Assembly: GCA_026392265.1 (NCBI GenBank)
Contig: JAPLCL010000056.1
Location: forward strand, 1-15,409
DNA: 15,409 bases
Reading direction: 5' to 3'
Source of the DNA: Actinomycetota bacterium
GTDB lineage: Bacteria > Actinomycetota > Thermoleophilia > UBA2241
A program made the position numbers and the translations under genes. This document shows positions 7,569 to 14,103 of the stretch, in pieces. The notes beneath the pieces were generated by a model. That model saw nothing but the letters and a program-made list of their open reading frames with translations. It searched no databases and was not told where the DNA came from. Numbering within the stretch: the first letter of the stretch is position 1; the number at the start of each line of letters is the position of its first letter.

Positions 7569-8186
7569 ATGCAGAGCATCGTCAATGACGTCGTCGGCTG
7601 GTGCACCAACGTGATCGCCGTGTTCGGCCTGCCGGGGATCTTCGTGCTCATGTTCCTCGAGAGCGCCTGCATCCCCATCCCCGCCGAGGCGACGATGATG
7701 TTCGCGGGGTTCGCCGTCAGCCAGGGCAAGCTGGGCCTGGCGGCGGTGATCATCGTCGGCATCGCCGGCAACGTGGCGGGCGCCTGGGTCGTGTACTACG
7801 TGGGCCTGTACGGTGGGCGCCCGTTCATCGACCGCTACGGCAAGTACGTCCTGCTGCGCCACGAGCACATCGCGCTCACGGAGCGCTGGTTCGCCAGGTA
7901 CGGCGCCCTCGCCGTCTTCTTCTGCCGCATCATCCCGGGCGTGCGGAGCTTCGTCTCGCTGCCCGCCGGCGTGGCGCGCATGCCGTTGTGGAGCTTCACC
8001 TTCTACACCGCGCTCGGCTGCCTGCCCTTCGTCGCCTTCCTCGCCTGGCTGGGCGTCAAGGTGGGCGCCAACTGGGAGCAGCTCCTGCAGCAGTTCAAGT
8101 GGCTCGACTACGTGGTGGCCGCCGCGCTGGTCGCGCTCGTGGTCTGGGTCGTGGTGCGTGGGCGGCAGCGGAGGCGCGCGGCCTGA
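7569..8186 (+). CDS. DedA family / VTT-domain membrane protein
   Basis: A 205-residue polytopic inner-membrane protein of the DedA (SNARE-associated, VTT) family; members are linked to polyprenyl-phosphate or phospholipid translocation and envelope maintenance. Family marks are FLESACIPIPAE with acidic E31 and E40 in the re-entrant region, then FFCRIIPGVRSF (R120, P123, G124, R126) and LPAGVARM (P132-R137), followed by two C-terminal hydrophobic helices and a basic RGRQRRRAA tail. Length is normal for the family. No Shine-Dalgarno is evident before the ATG at 7569, so a leaderless or weakly initiated message is possible. It is not obviously in an operon: the preceding rightward gene ends 380 bases upstream. 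Confidence 0.9.
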   Translation: MQSIVNDVVGWCTNVIAVFGLPGIFVLMFLESACIPIPAEATMMFAGFAVSQGKLGLAAVIIVGIAGNVAGAWVVYYVGLYGGRPFIDRYGKYVLLRHEHIALTERWFARYGALAVFFCRIIPGVRSFVSLPAGVARMPLWSFTFYTALGCLPFVAFLAWLGVKVGANWEQLLQQFKWLDYVVAAALVALVVWVVVRGRQRRRAA

Positions 8187-8207
8187 GCCTGCCTCTCCGC
8201 GTCTCCT

Positions 8208-8226
8208 ACGTGCCTTCGCCGAGCAG
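8208..8226. repeat. 19-bp direct repeat, left copy
   Basis: ACGTGCCTTCGCCGAGCAG is identical to 12031-12049 in the same orientation. Read on the minus strand it gives LLGEGT followed by TAG, the same ending as the fic gene at the right copy. The bases just outside differ. It lies 22 bases after the DedA stop. Confidence 0.8.
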
Positions 8227-8305
8227 ATCCGGCCCGACGGCCGCGGCCAACGGCTGGCTCGCGTTGCCTTCGGTGCTACGAGACTCGTGGGTCTGTCCGA
8301 GCCGA

Positions 8306-8373
8306 CGTGGACAATGATTGTCACGCTTGCGTCTCACAAGGGGAAGCGTGCAGACTCGACCCTGACGTGACAA
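8306..8373. promoter_or_regulatory. operator-like palindrome and third half-site upstream of the methyltransferase
   Basis: GACAATGATTGTC at 8310-8322 is a perfect 6-1-6 palindrome in an otherwise GC-rich gap. With one bulged G it extends to CGTG(G)ACAAT-G-ATTGTCACG over 8306-8325. A further exact half-site, CGTGACAA, lies at 8366-8373, which is 70 bases before the preferred methyltransferase start. A second dyad, CACGCTT (8322-8328) with AAGCGTG (8344-8350), sits between them. This looks like a repressor or autoregulation site for the R-M operon; no convincing -35/-10 pair was found. Confidence 0.45.
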
Positions 8374-8442
8374 CTCCACCGGGCCAGCGCTATGCCGGAC
8401 CTGAGGGGTGGCCGGTCGAACCAGCGAAGCTTGGACTGCAGC

Positions 8443-10605
8443 ATGCCGCTTGAAGACAACTTCGACGCCGCCTTCGCCGCCGAGCTTGCGCTGCAGGAAA
8501 AGCAGATCCAGCAGAGCTACCGCCCGGTGATCGGCGTGCACAAGTGGTTCGCGCGGCGCCCCGGCACTCTGTTTCGCAACCTGCTCCTCTCCGAGTACAA
8601 CGGCGCCACCTCGTTGAGCGACTCCTACTACCACGCCCATCAATTGGAGGGCGTAATCGCCGACCCCTTCATGGGTGGCGGCACACCGCTGATCGAGGCC
8701 AATCGTCTGGGATTCGGCGTGATCGGCAGCGACATCAATCCGATGGCGTACTGGATCGTCCGTCAGGAGCTCTCGCCAATCGACGATGAACAGCTCGCCG
8801 CGGCTGCGCGTGACGTAGTCGACGATGTCGCTCAGAAGATCGGCGATCTTTACCGGACGAGGTGTGGGGAGTGCGGCGCCGAGGCTCGCGTGAAGTACTA
8901 CCTCTGGGTCAAGCTGGCGCAGTGTCCCGAGTGTGGCGAGAAGGTGCCGCTGTTCCCCGGCTACCTGCTCGCCGAGAAGGTGCGTCACCCGAAGTGGGTG
9001 TTTGCCTGCTCTGAGTGCCACCAGCTTGTGGAGCTCGATGAACGCCCTCCGAAGGGCGCGAGCGTACCGTGCGCGCACTGCGGCGGCGCTGTGGGCGGCG
9101 CTGGTCCGGCGCGGCGCGGTCACGTGCCGTGCAGCGGGTGCGGACACGATATCGCCTACCCTGAGGCCTGCGCGTCCCCTCCCGAGCACCAGATGTGGGC
9201 GCTCGAGTACCACTGCGAGCACTGCAAGCCAAGTCACAAAGGGCGCTTCTTCAAGGCGCCGAGTCCTGCGGATCTCGAGCTCTACGAGTCGGCGCGGGGC
9301 AGGCTGGACGACGGCCCGGCGCTCGCGATCCCCGAGCAGGCCATCCCCGCGGGCGATGAGACGACGCGGCTCCTGCGCTGGGGCTACCGGCGCTACCGCG
9401 ACATGTTCAACGAGCGCCAGCTGCTCGGCCTTGCCACTCTGCTCGAGCGCATCCGCGTCGTCCCCCACGACGACGCGCGCGAAGCACTGCTCACGGTCTT
9501 CTCCGATGCCTTGCGCTACCAGAATATGCTCTGTCGCTACGACACCTACGCCCTCAAGGGCCAGGACATCTTCTCGGTGCACGGCTTTCCCGTCGGCCTC
9601 GTCCAGTGCGAGGCCAATCTGCTCGGCATCCCGCGTGTCGGCTCCGGTGGCTTCGCCCATTTCGTTGAGAAGTACCAGCGCGCCAAGGCCTTCTGCCGCG
9701 AGCCCTTCGAGAGTCGTCGCCAGGGCTCGAAGAAGCAGCGTGTGCGCATTGCCGGCGAGCAGATCGCCGCCAACCTCGTCGACCACTTCCCTGACGGGCC
9801 TCAGCGTGAGGCATGGCTCTCGGCGGCACCGGCGATCGACGTCGAGCTGAGACCTGACTCCCTGGACGGCGTGTTCACCGACCCGCCCTACTTCGCCAAT
9901 GTGCAGTACGCCGAGCTCATGGACTTCTGCTACGTGTGGCTGCGGCTCGGGCTCAAGGACCGTCACGTCCAGTTCCGCGGCGAGACGACGCGCTCGGCCA
10001 GCGAGCTCACCGGCAACATCACCATGGGCCGCGACCTGGCTCACTTCGCCGCGGGCCTCTCTGCGATCTATGCGCACTTCGCGGCGGCTCTCAAGACCGG
10101 CGCGCCCTTCGTGTTCACCTACCACCACAACGAGCTCGTCGCCTATGCGCCGCTCGTGGTCGCCGTGCTCGACGCGGGCATGGCCTGCACCGCTGTGCTC
10201 CCGGCGCCCGCCGAGATGGGCGCCTCACTGCACATCAACGGCACCGGCTCGTCGGTGCTGGATAGCGTCTTCGTCTGTCGGCGTGGTTCCGACGCGTCGA
10301 AGGAAGTCTTCGCTGCGGAGGGGATCGGCGCTGCGTTGCTAAATGACTGCGCGGAGATGCAGGCCGGCGGAGTGCGCGTCAGCTTGGGCGACGTTCGCTG
10401 CCTTGCCAATGGCCGTCTCACGCAGCTCGCCATCGGGATGCTGCGTGAGCACTGGGACGCGGACCATGAGATCGGGGAGCGCCTTGCCCAGGCAAAGGAG
10501 ATGCTTGAGTCACTCAACGCGGGGCAGCAAGAACAGCTCCACCCAGAAGCCGTCCTCGCTCAGATTCCGGCAGCTCCTCCCCAACAAGCGCTTGCGCTCT
10601 TCTAG
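8443..10605 (+). CDS. Zn-ribbon-containing DNA amino-methyltransferase (COG1743/DUF1156-like)
   Basis: A SAM-dependent DNA N6-adenine or N4-cytosine methyltransferase, 720 residues from this start. The N-terminus has EKQIQQ and GVHKWFARRPG (residues about 32-42). Motif I is DPFMGGGT (from D74) followed by GSDINPMA, and the catalytic motif IV is DPPY (from D480). Between them is a large insert containing six CxxC pairs (about residues 141-261), enough for about three zinc ribbons. This is the architecture of adenine-specific methylases with Zn-ribbons (COG1743, DUF1156 relatives), a group seen in defence loci. A start at the ATG at 8392 would add 17 residues; neither start has a clear Shine-Dalgarno, and 8443 fits the remembered family N-terminus better. 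The nuclease gene starts 9 bases after its stop. Modified sequence and base are unknown. Confidence 0.88.
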   Translation: MPLEDNFDAAFAAELALQEKQIQQSYRPVIGVHKWFARRPGTLFRNLLLSEYNGATSLSDSYYHAHQLEGVIADPFMGGGTPLIEANRLGFGVIGSDINPMAYWIVRQELSPIDDEQLAAAARDVVDDVAQKIGDLYRTRCGECGAEARVKYYLWVKLAQCPECGEKVPLFPGYLLAEKVRHPKWVFACSECHQLVELDERPPKGASVPCAHCGGAVGGAGPARRGHVPCSGCGHDIAYPEACASPPEHQMWALEYHCEHCKPSHKGRFFKAPSPADLELYESARGRLDDGPALAIPEQAIPAGDETTRLLRWGYRRYRDMFNERQLLGLATLLERIRVVPHDDAREALLTVFSDALRYQNMLCRYDTYALKGQDIFSVHGFPVGLVQCEANLLGIPRVGSGGFAHFVEKYQRAKAFCREPFESRRQGSKKQRVRIAGEQIAANLVDHFPDGPQREAWLSAAPAIDVELRPDSLDGVFTDPPYFANVQYAELMDFCYVWLRLGLKDRHVQFRGETTRSASELTGNITMGRDLAHFAAGLSAIYAHFAAALKTGAPFVFTYHHNELVAYAPLVVAVLDAGMACTAVLPAPAEMGASLHINGTGSSVLDSVFVCRRGSDASKEVFAAEGIGAALLNDCAEMQAGGVRVSLGDVRCLANGRLTQLAIGMLREHWDADHEIGERLAQAKEMLESLNAGQQEQLHPEAVLAQIPAAPPQQALALF

Positions 10606-10614
10606 GCTCGCCCG

Positions 10615-11649
10615 ATGAAGCAGCCATTCCAGGCAAGTCCGATCGAGCTCTCAGAGCAGTTGGAGGGTTACGTCGATGCGGTCTATGCGAGCCTCGAATC
10701 GCAGTTCCTCGTGCTGCCCAAGGGCGGCAACTTCGTCGAGTACGCGCGTTTCCAGGAGGCTTACGAGACGCTGAAGCGAGCGACCAAGGACTTCCGCGCC
10801 GTGGACCCCGCTGCCGCCTGGGATGCGCTCCTCGCCGACAGCCTGGCCACCGTCGTGTTGCGCTGCATCCTCGGCATGACGCCGCCCGAATGGGCCGATC
10901 TTGCCGCCTCTGACTCAGGCCTCACGATCACGCAGAACTTCGCCCGCTCCCTGGACGGTAAGGTGCGCACCGACCGCGAGTACCTGGCGCGTCTGAGTGA
11001 GCGCAAGGCTACGACTCTCGAGCGCGTCGTGGCGATGGTCGAGACCGCCTGCCGCCGCATCAGCGCCGGGGTGACAGAGAGGGCGCCAGACACCCTGCAC
11101 CGCCTCGACAAGGTAGACACGGCCGAGGGCATCGACTCGGTGCGTCGCGCTGCCGACTTCCACGTGCCCTACGCGATGCTCCTCTACGAGCGCCTCCTCG
11201 GCCGGCCGTTCGCCAGCCATCGCGACTCGGTCTCCGAGCTCATCGGGGATGTCATGGAGAGCGCCGTGGAGGCCGAGCTCTTGGCCCGCGGGGTTTCGTT
11301 TCGCAAGACCAAGCGCGCCGAGCGCGTGCCCGGCTTCGATCAGGCGCCCGACTTCATCACGCCCGATGAGTACGCGCCGGCAGTGGTCATCGAGGCGAAG
11401 ATCACCAACGATGACGGCACCGCGCGTGACAAGTTCACGCGCATCATCCACTTGGTGGAGCAGAGCAAGGAACGCATCGCGAGCGGCCAGCCGGGCTTCG
11501 AGGTCGTCGCCTGCATCGACGGGCGCGGCTTTGGCATCCGTCGGGAGGACATGCGCCGCCTGCTGATCGCCCTCGAGGGCAAGGTATTCACGCTCGCCAC
11601 GCTCGGTGACCTCGTCGCGCACACAGCGCTCGCGCGCTTCGCTAGCTGA
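10615..11649 (+). CDS. PD-(D/E)XK restriction endonuclease partner
   Basis: A 344-residue protein without a recognised full-length family, but with a clear PD-(D/E)XK nuclease core in its C-terminal third. The core comprises E215 in GDVMESAVEAELL, PDF with D246, and VIEAKI with E260 and K262, followed by a helix with Q/E-rich residues. The first about 200 residues are mostly helical and may form the target-recognition or dimer part. The start lies 9 bases after the methyltransferase stop with no separate promoter, so the pair should be one operon. By arrangement and motifs it is the likely cutting partner of a type II-like restriction-modification system. It could instead be a nicking or modification-dependent enzyme. 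The reading frame ends exactly where NYN-like coding begins, which suggests a recombination joint at its 3' end. Confidence 0.82.
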   Translation: MKQPFQASPIELSEQLEGYVDAVYASLESQFLVLPKGGNFVEYARFQEAYETLKRATKDFRAVDPAAAWDALLADSLATVVLRCILGMTPPEWADLAASDSGLTITQNFARSLDGKVRTDREYLARLSERKATTLERVVAMVETACRRISAGVTERAPDTLHRLDKVDTAEGIDSVRRAADFHVPYAMLLYERLLGRPFASHRDSVSELIGDVMESAVEAELLARGVSFRKTKRAERVPGFDQAPDFITPDEYAPAVVIEAKITNDDGTARDKFTRIIHLVEQSKERIASGQPGFEVVACIDGRGFGIRREDMRRLLIALEGKVFTLATLGDLVAHTALARFAS

Positions 11650-11947
11650 CAAGTCGAGGCAGAGACGTCTCGAGTCCTTCATGCTCGTGGACGGATTCAA
11701 GGCGCTCTATGACGTAGCCGTCGTGGTGTCGGACGATTCCGACCTCCTGGATCCGGTGCGCCTCGTGCGCAGCGAGCTGGGTCTCAAGGTCGGCGGCGTG
11801 CGCGTCCGCGTTCATCGAGCCAGCGTGTTCCGCGAGGAGGCGGACTTCGTGCGCTCGGTGCGGCGCTGGCACTTCGCTACCTGCCAGTTGCCTGAGGTGG
11901 TCGATCTCCCGGACGGCAGCGTGATCAGGAGGCCCTCGGGCTGGTGA
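11645..11947 (+). pseudogene. NYN-domain (LabA-like PIN) protein, 5'-truncated remnant
   Basis: The frame encodes the C-terminal half of an NYN ribonuclease-like domain. LVDGFKALYDVAVVVSDDSD corresponds to the conserved strand with the S-D/N-D-S-D-L acidic motif, followed by PVRLVRSELGLKVG, a helix FVRSVRRWHF, and a closing QLPEVVDLPDGSVIRRPSGW that matches the family's usual end. The N-terminal strand with the first catalytic aspartate is missing: upstream sequence is the nuclease gene's 3' end. The residues just before the match (DKSRQRRLESF) look like a damaged version of the family's KGSDVNLAS-type segment. An ATG at 11681 could still be used, but an active enzyme is unlikely. The frame overlaps the nuclease stop by a few bases. 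Confidence 0.68.
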
Positions 11948-12028
11948 GGGGGACCGGCCCCGGCCGGGCGACGGACCCCGTCCGGCCCGTGCGCGCTCGG
12001 CAACAGGCCGTCATTCGCGCCACTCAGT

Positions 12029-13183
12029 TCACGTGCCTTCGCCGAGCAGTGCGAGGTAACCGTCGTAGGCGAACGCGCGGTTACGCTTCTTGCCCGTCAG
12101 TTCGCGCACAATGCCCAGTTCGCCGAGCAGCTTCATACCGCCTGAGGCGCCGGGAAAGGAGAGGCCCGTGCGCTGAGCTGCGCGGGGTAAGGTGAGGACC
12201 GGACGCGAAGTGAGTGCCTCGCAGACGCGCAGGGCGGATCCGGCCCGGCGGCCCTGCCCTTGTATCAGCTCGCGGTCGGCGGCGAACACCGCCACCAGCC
12301 GCCGCGCCGTACTGACTGCGCCGTTTGCAGTCTCCTCGACGCCGCGCAGGAAGAACGCGATCCACGCTTCCCAATCGCCGTCGCGGCGCCCGGCGTCGAG
12401 CAGCCGTTAGTACTCGGCGCGGTTCTCCTTGAAATAGAGGCTCAGATAGAGTAGTGGCTCGCGGAGCACATGAGCATTGCACAGGATCAGCGTGATCAGC
12501 AGGCGTCCGACCCGCCCGTTGCCGTCGAGGAAGGGGTGGATGGTCTCGAACTGCAGGTGCGCCAGGGCCGCCTTGATCAGCACCGGCAGGTCGTCGCGGT
12601 CGTCGTGCAGGAAGCGCTCCAGGTCCGAGATGCAGCCCGCTACGGCGATGTGCGGCGGCGGCACGAAGACGGCGTTGCCGGGGCGCGTGCCGCCGATCCA
12701 GTTCTGGCTGCGGCGGAACTCGCCGGGGTCCTTGTCGCTGCCGCGGCCGCGGGCGAGCAGCTTGGCGTGCACCTCGCGGATGAGGCGCGAGCTCAGCGGA
12801 AGACCGGCCCGCAGGCGCGCAAGGCCGTGCTCCAGCGCACGCACGTAGCCCGAGACTTCGACGACATCGTCAAGGGGCGCGCCGGGCGCCTGTTCCATCT
12901 CGAAGAGCAGGAGGTCGCAGAGCGAAGACTGCGTGCCCTCGATCTGGGAGGAGAGCACCGCCTCCTTGCGCACGTAGCTGTAGAGGAAGAGATCGGTGTC
13001 CGGGAGCAGAATGGAGACGCTGTCCAGCCGGCCGAGAGCGAGCAGGGCGCGCTCCAGGAGTGGTTGGACCTGACCGCTGAGATCGAGTGCGGGCTGGGGC
13101 GGCAAGGGTCGCGGGATGAAGGCGCGCACCGTCTCGCCGCCGACGGCCGTGACTTCATAGGCGCCTGTTGCACTGCGCTTCAC
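12029..13183 (-). pseudogene. fic: Fic family protein interrupted by an in-frame stop
   Basis: Fic proteins transfer AMP or related groups to target hydroxyls. From the GTG at 13181-13183 (GGAG 7 bases upstream) the product carries the alpha-inhibitory motif SSQIEG (S78, E82, G83; class II layout) and the catalytic HPFLDGNGRVGR (H216-R227). The frame then hits TAA at 12407-12409 after NRAEY. The same frame continues with RLLDAGRRDGDWEAWIAFFL and a winged-helix-like C-terminus ending YLALLGEGT at 12029, matching the normal Fic tail of about 384 residues. In relatives the stop position is usually a tyrosine, so a single base change from TAC or TAT is likely. The first 258 residues could still fold as an active Fic core lacking the C-terminal domain. 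A sequencing error cannot be excluded. Its 3' end is the right copy of the 19-bp repeat. Confidence 0.85.
12031..12049. repeat. 19-bp direct repeat, right copy (fic 3' end)
   Basis: Identical to 8208-8226. On the minus strand it encodes the final LLGEGT codons of fic and the first base of the region completing its TGA stop. It marks the right boundary of the putative R-M cassette. Confidence 0.8.
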
Positions 13184-13230
13184 GTGTTTGCTCCGTAGTC
13201 AGCCGAGCTGAATAGCCGTGATCGCTATTA

Positions 13231-13249
13231 AGACTTTGCAGCGAAGTCT
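13231..13249. promoter_or_regulatory. dyad in the AT-rich region upstream of fic
   Basis: AGACTT (13231-13236) and AAGTCT (13244-13249) form a 6-7-6 inverted repeat in the only clearly AT-rich stretch upstream of fic. On the minus strand TTAATA (13226-13231) could act as a -10, with no good -35. A promoter with operator for fic is a reasonable but weak reading. Confidence 0.3.
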
Positions 13250-13339
13250 AAACTACTTCAGGTTCGCCGAGGCTGGCGGCGGTCCTCTTCGGCTGTGAAG
13301 CCAGCACCGACGGCCCGTGCGTCAGCGGTCGATACTGAA

Positions 13340-13501
13340 TCACGTACCCGGACGGCACAGGTCGCAGTTGACGGCGACCAGCCGCGGCGGATGTAGTGCT
13401 CTCGCACCGCAGCGACGACAGGCTGCTTCAGGCGGCCCGTCCCGCCGGGCGACCAGCTGAGGGCGAATGAACGGCTCTCCCGACCGTGAGTTGCTGCTCA
13501 C
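13340..13501 (-). CDS. small CxxC-x14-CxxC zinc-ribbon-like ORF (53 aa)
   Basis: A 53-codon frame from GTG (13499-13501) to TGA (13340-13342). It contains GEPFIRPQLVARRDGPP and then CRRC and CDLC separated by 14 residues, a typical zinc-ribbon spacing, and ends CRPGT. It overlaps the last 24 codons or so of the larger membrane-protein gene in another frame. It may be a separate translationally coupled small protein, or the true C-terminus of the larger gene after a frameshift. No strong Shine-Dalgarno precedes it, and third-position GC is only moderately high. Function is unknown. Confidence 0.4.
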   Translation of the reverse strand: MSSNSRSGEPFIRPQLVARRDGPPEAACRRCGARALHPPRLVAVNCDLCRPGT

Positions 13502-13889
13502 GGACTCGGCGAGTCGCGCCGCCGCCTCGCGAGATCACCAGAGAGACGCCGCTCAGGAGTGCCGCGACGGCGAGCACTGCGATGACGACCGGCAAGCTCG
13601 GTCCGCTGGGGAACAGGTCGCCGGGGGTGCTCGTCGGCCTCGCCAGAGGTCCCGGCTCCGGCGAGGGCGTCCTCAGCGGCGTCGCGGTGGCGACGGCGGC
13701 GTGACTGGAAGCTGCGGCGACGACCGTGGCCGCTGCCGTTTGTGAGGCGATCCGCGCGGCCGGAAGCGTGCGGACAGCCGGGACGATCGGCTTCGCCCCT
13801 GCCGCGGCGGCGAGTGTGAGCGTGGTCAGGGCAGCAAGGGAGATCGCTGTGGCAAGGCAGGCGAACCGGACTCTGTACATGCGGGACAT
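13428..13889 (-). CDS. secreted/membrane hypothetical protein with signal peptide and C-terminal TM helix
   Basis: A 153-residue protein of no recognised family. It starts with a basic n-region and a hydrophobic h-region (MSRMYRVRFACLATAISLAA, continuing to about residue 31), likely a signal peptide ending near AAAAGA. A low-complexity Ala/Pro/Ser/Thr-rich stretch follows (TPSPEPGPLARPTSTPG). A second hydrophobic helix, about 24 residues beginning LPVVIAVLAVAALLSGVSLV, precedes a short basic tail. This predicts an extracytoplasmic linker with a membrane anchor. AAGGAGG four bases before the ATG is the best Shine-Dalgarno on this strand, so the start is secure. The last part overlaps a zinc-ribbon-like frame, so the true C-terminus could differ if there is a frameshift near 13500. 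Confidence 0.7.
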   Translation of the reverse strand: MSRMYRVRFACLATAISLAALTTLTLAAAAGAKPIVPAVRTLPAARIASQTAAATVVAAASSHAAVATATPLRTPSPEPGPLARPTSTPGDLFPSGPSLPVVIAVLAVAALLSGVSLVISRGGGATRRVREQQLTVGRAVHSPSAGRPAGRAA

Positions 13890-13952
13890 GGCTCCTCCTT
13901 GCGCTGGCCTCTCGACTGTGAACGAGCGTAATGCGACGCCGGCAACGGCGCC

Positions 13953-13969
13953 TCACCCTATGTGGGTGA
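13953..13969. promoter_or_regulatory. TCACCC-TATGT-GGGTGA dyad between divergent genes
   Basis: TCACCC (13953-13958) and GGGTGA (13964-13969) are perfect reverse complements around TATGT. The site is 64 bases from the start of the leftward membrane gene and about 135 bases before the rightward cyclase. It is a possible regulator binding site for either gene. Confidence 0.3.
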
Positions 13970-13998
13970 ATCGACCGACGCACGAGTGACCCGCTGCC

Positions 13999-14027
13999 TT
14001 CTGCAGCGACGACAATGGCAGTAGAAT
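13999..14027 (+). promoter_or_regulatory. candidate promoter for the cyclase/AAA gene
   Basis: TAGAAT (14022-14027) matches five of six bases of a sigma-70-type -10. A weak -35 (TTCTGC, 13999-14004) lies 17 bases upstream. The leader before the ATG at 14104 would be about 70 bases. The -35 match is poor. Confidence 0.33.
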
Positions 14028-14103
14028 CGGCGCAGGAGCTCGGAGGGGTCGTGCGCATGCGCTCTCACGCGCCAGTGGTCAGTGAGTCAGCGAGGCGGTA
14101 GCG

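Larger units (their letters stand above)
8208..12049. mobile_element. putative repeat-bracketed R-M cassette
   Basis: The methyltransferase gene, the nuclease gene and an NYN gene remnant all lie between two identical 19-bp direct repeats about 3.8 kb apart. The right repeat is the 3' end of fic, and the left could be a displaced 3' end left by an insertion or recombination event. No integrase, transposase or terminal inverted repeats are visible, so the mechanism is unknown. The alternative is that the left copy is the relic of a second fic gene and the block was assembled by recombination between paralogues. Confidence 0.4.

Noticed and set aside
8206..10128. A 640-codon open frame on the minus strand
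   Set aside because: It is fully antisense to the methyltransferase, whose motifs (DPFMGGGT, CxxC pairs, DPPY) are unmistakable. Long antisense frames are expected at this GC content. Only its last codons, in the 19-bp repeat, were kept as informative.
11950..11990. GC-rich hairpin (GACGG-ACC-CCGTC, 11970-11982) after the NYN remnant as a terminator
   Set aside because: The stem is only 5 bp before mismatches and no T-run follows. In sequence this GC-rich such stems are common.
8208..12049. A complete insertion sequence or integrative element
   Set aside because: No transposase, integrase or terminal inverted repeats were found, so only a repeat-bracketed cassette is claimed.
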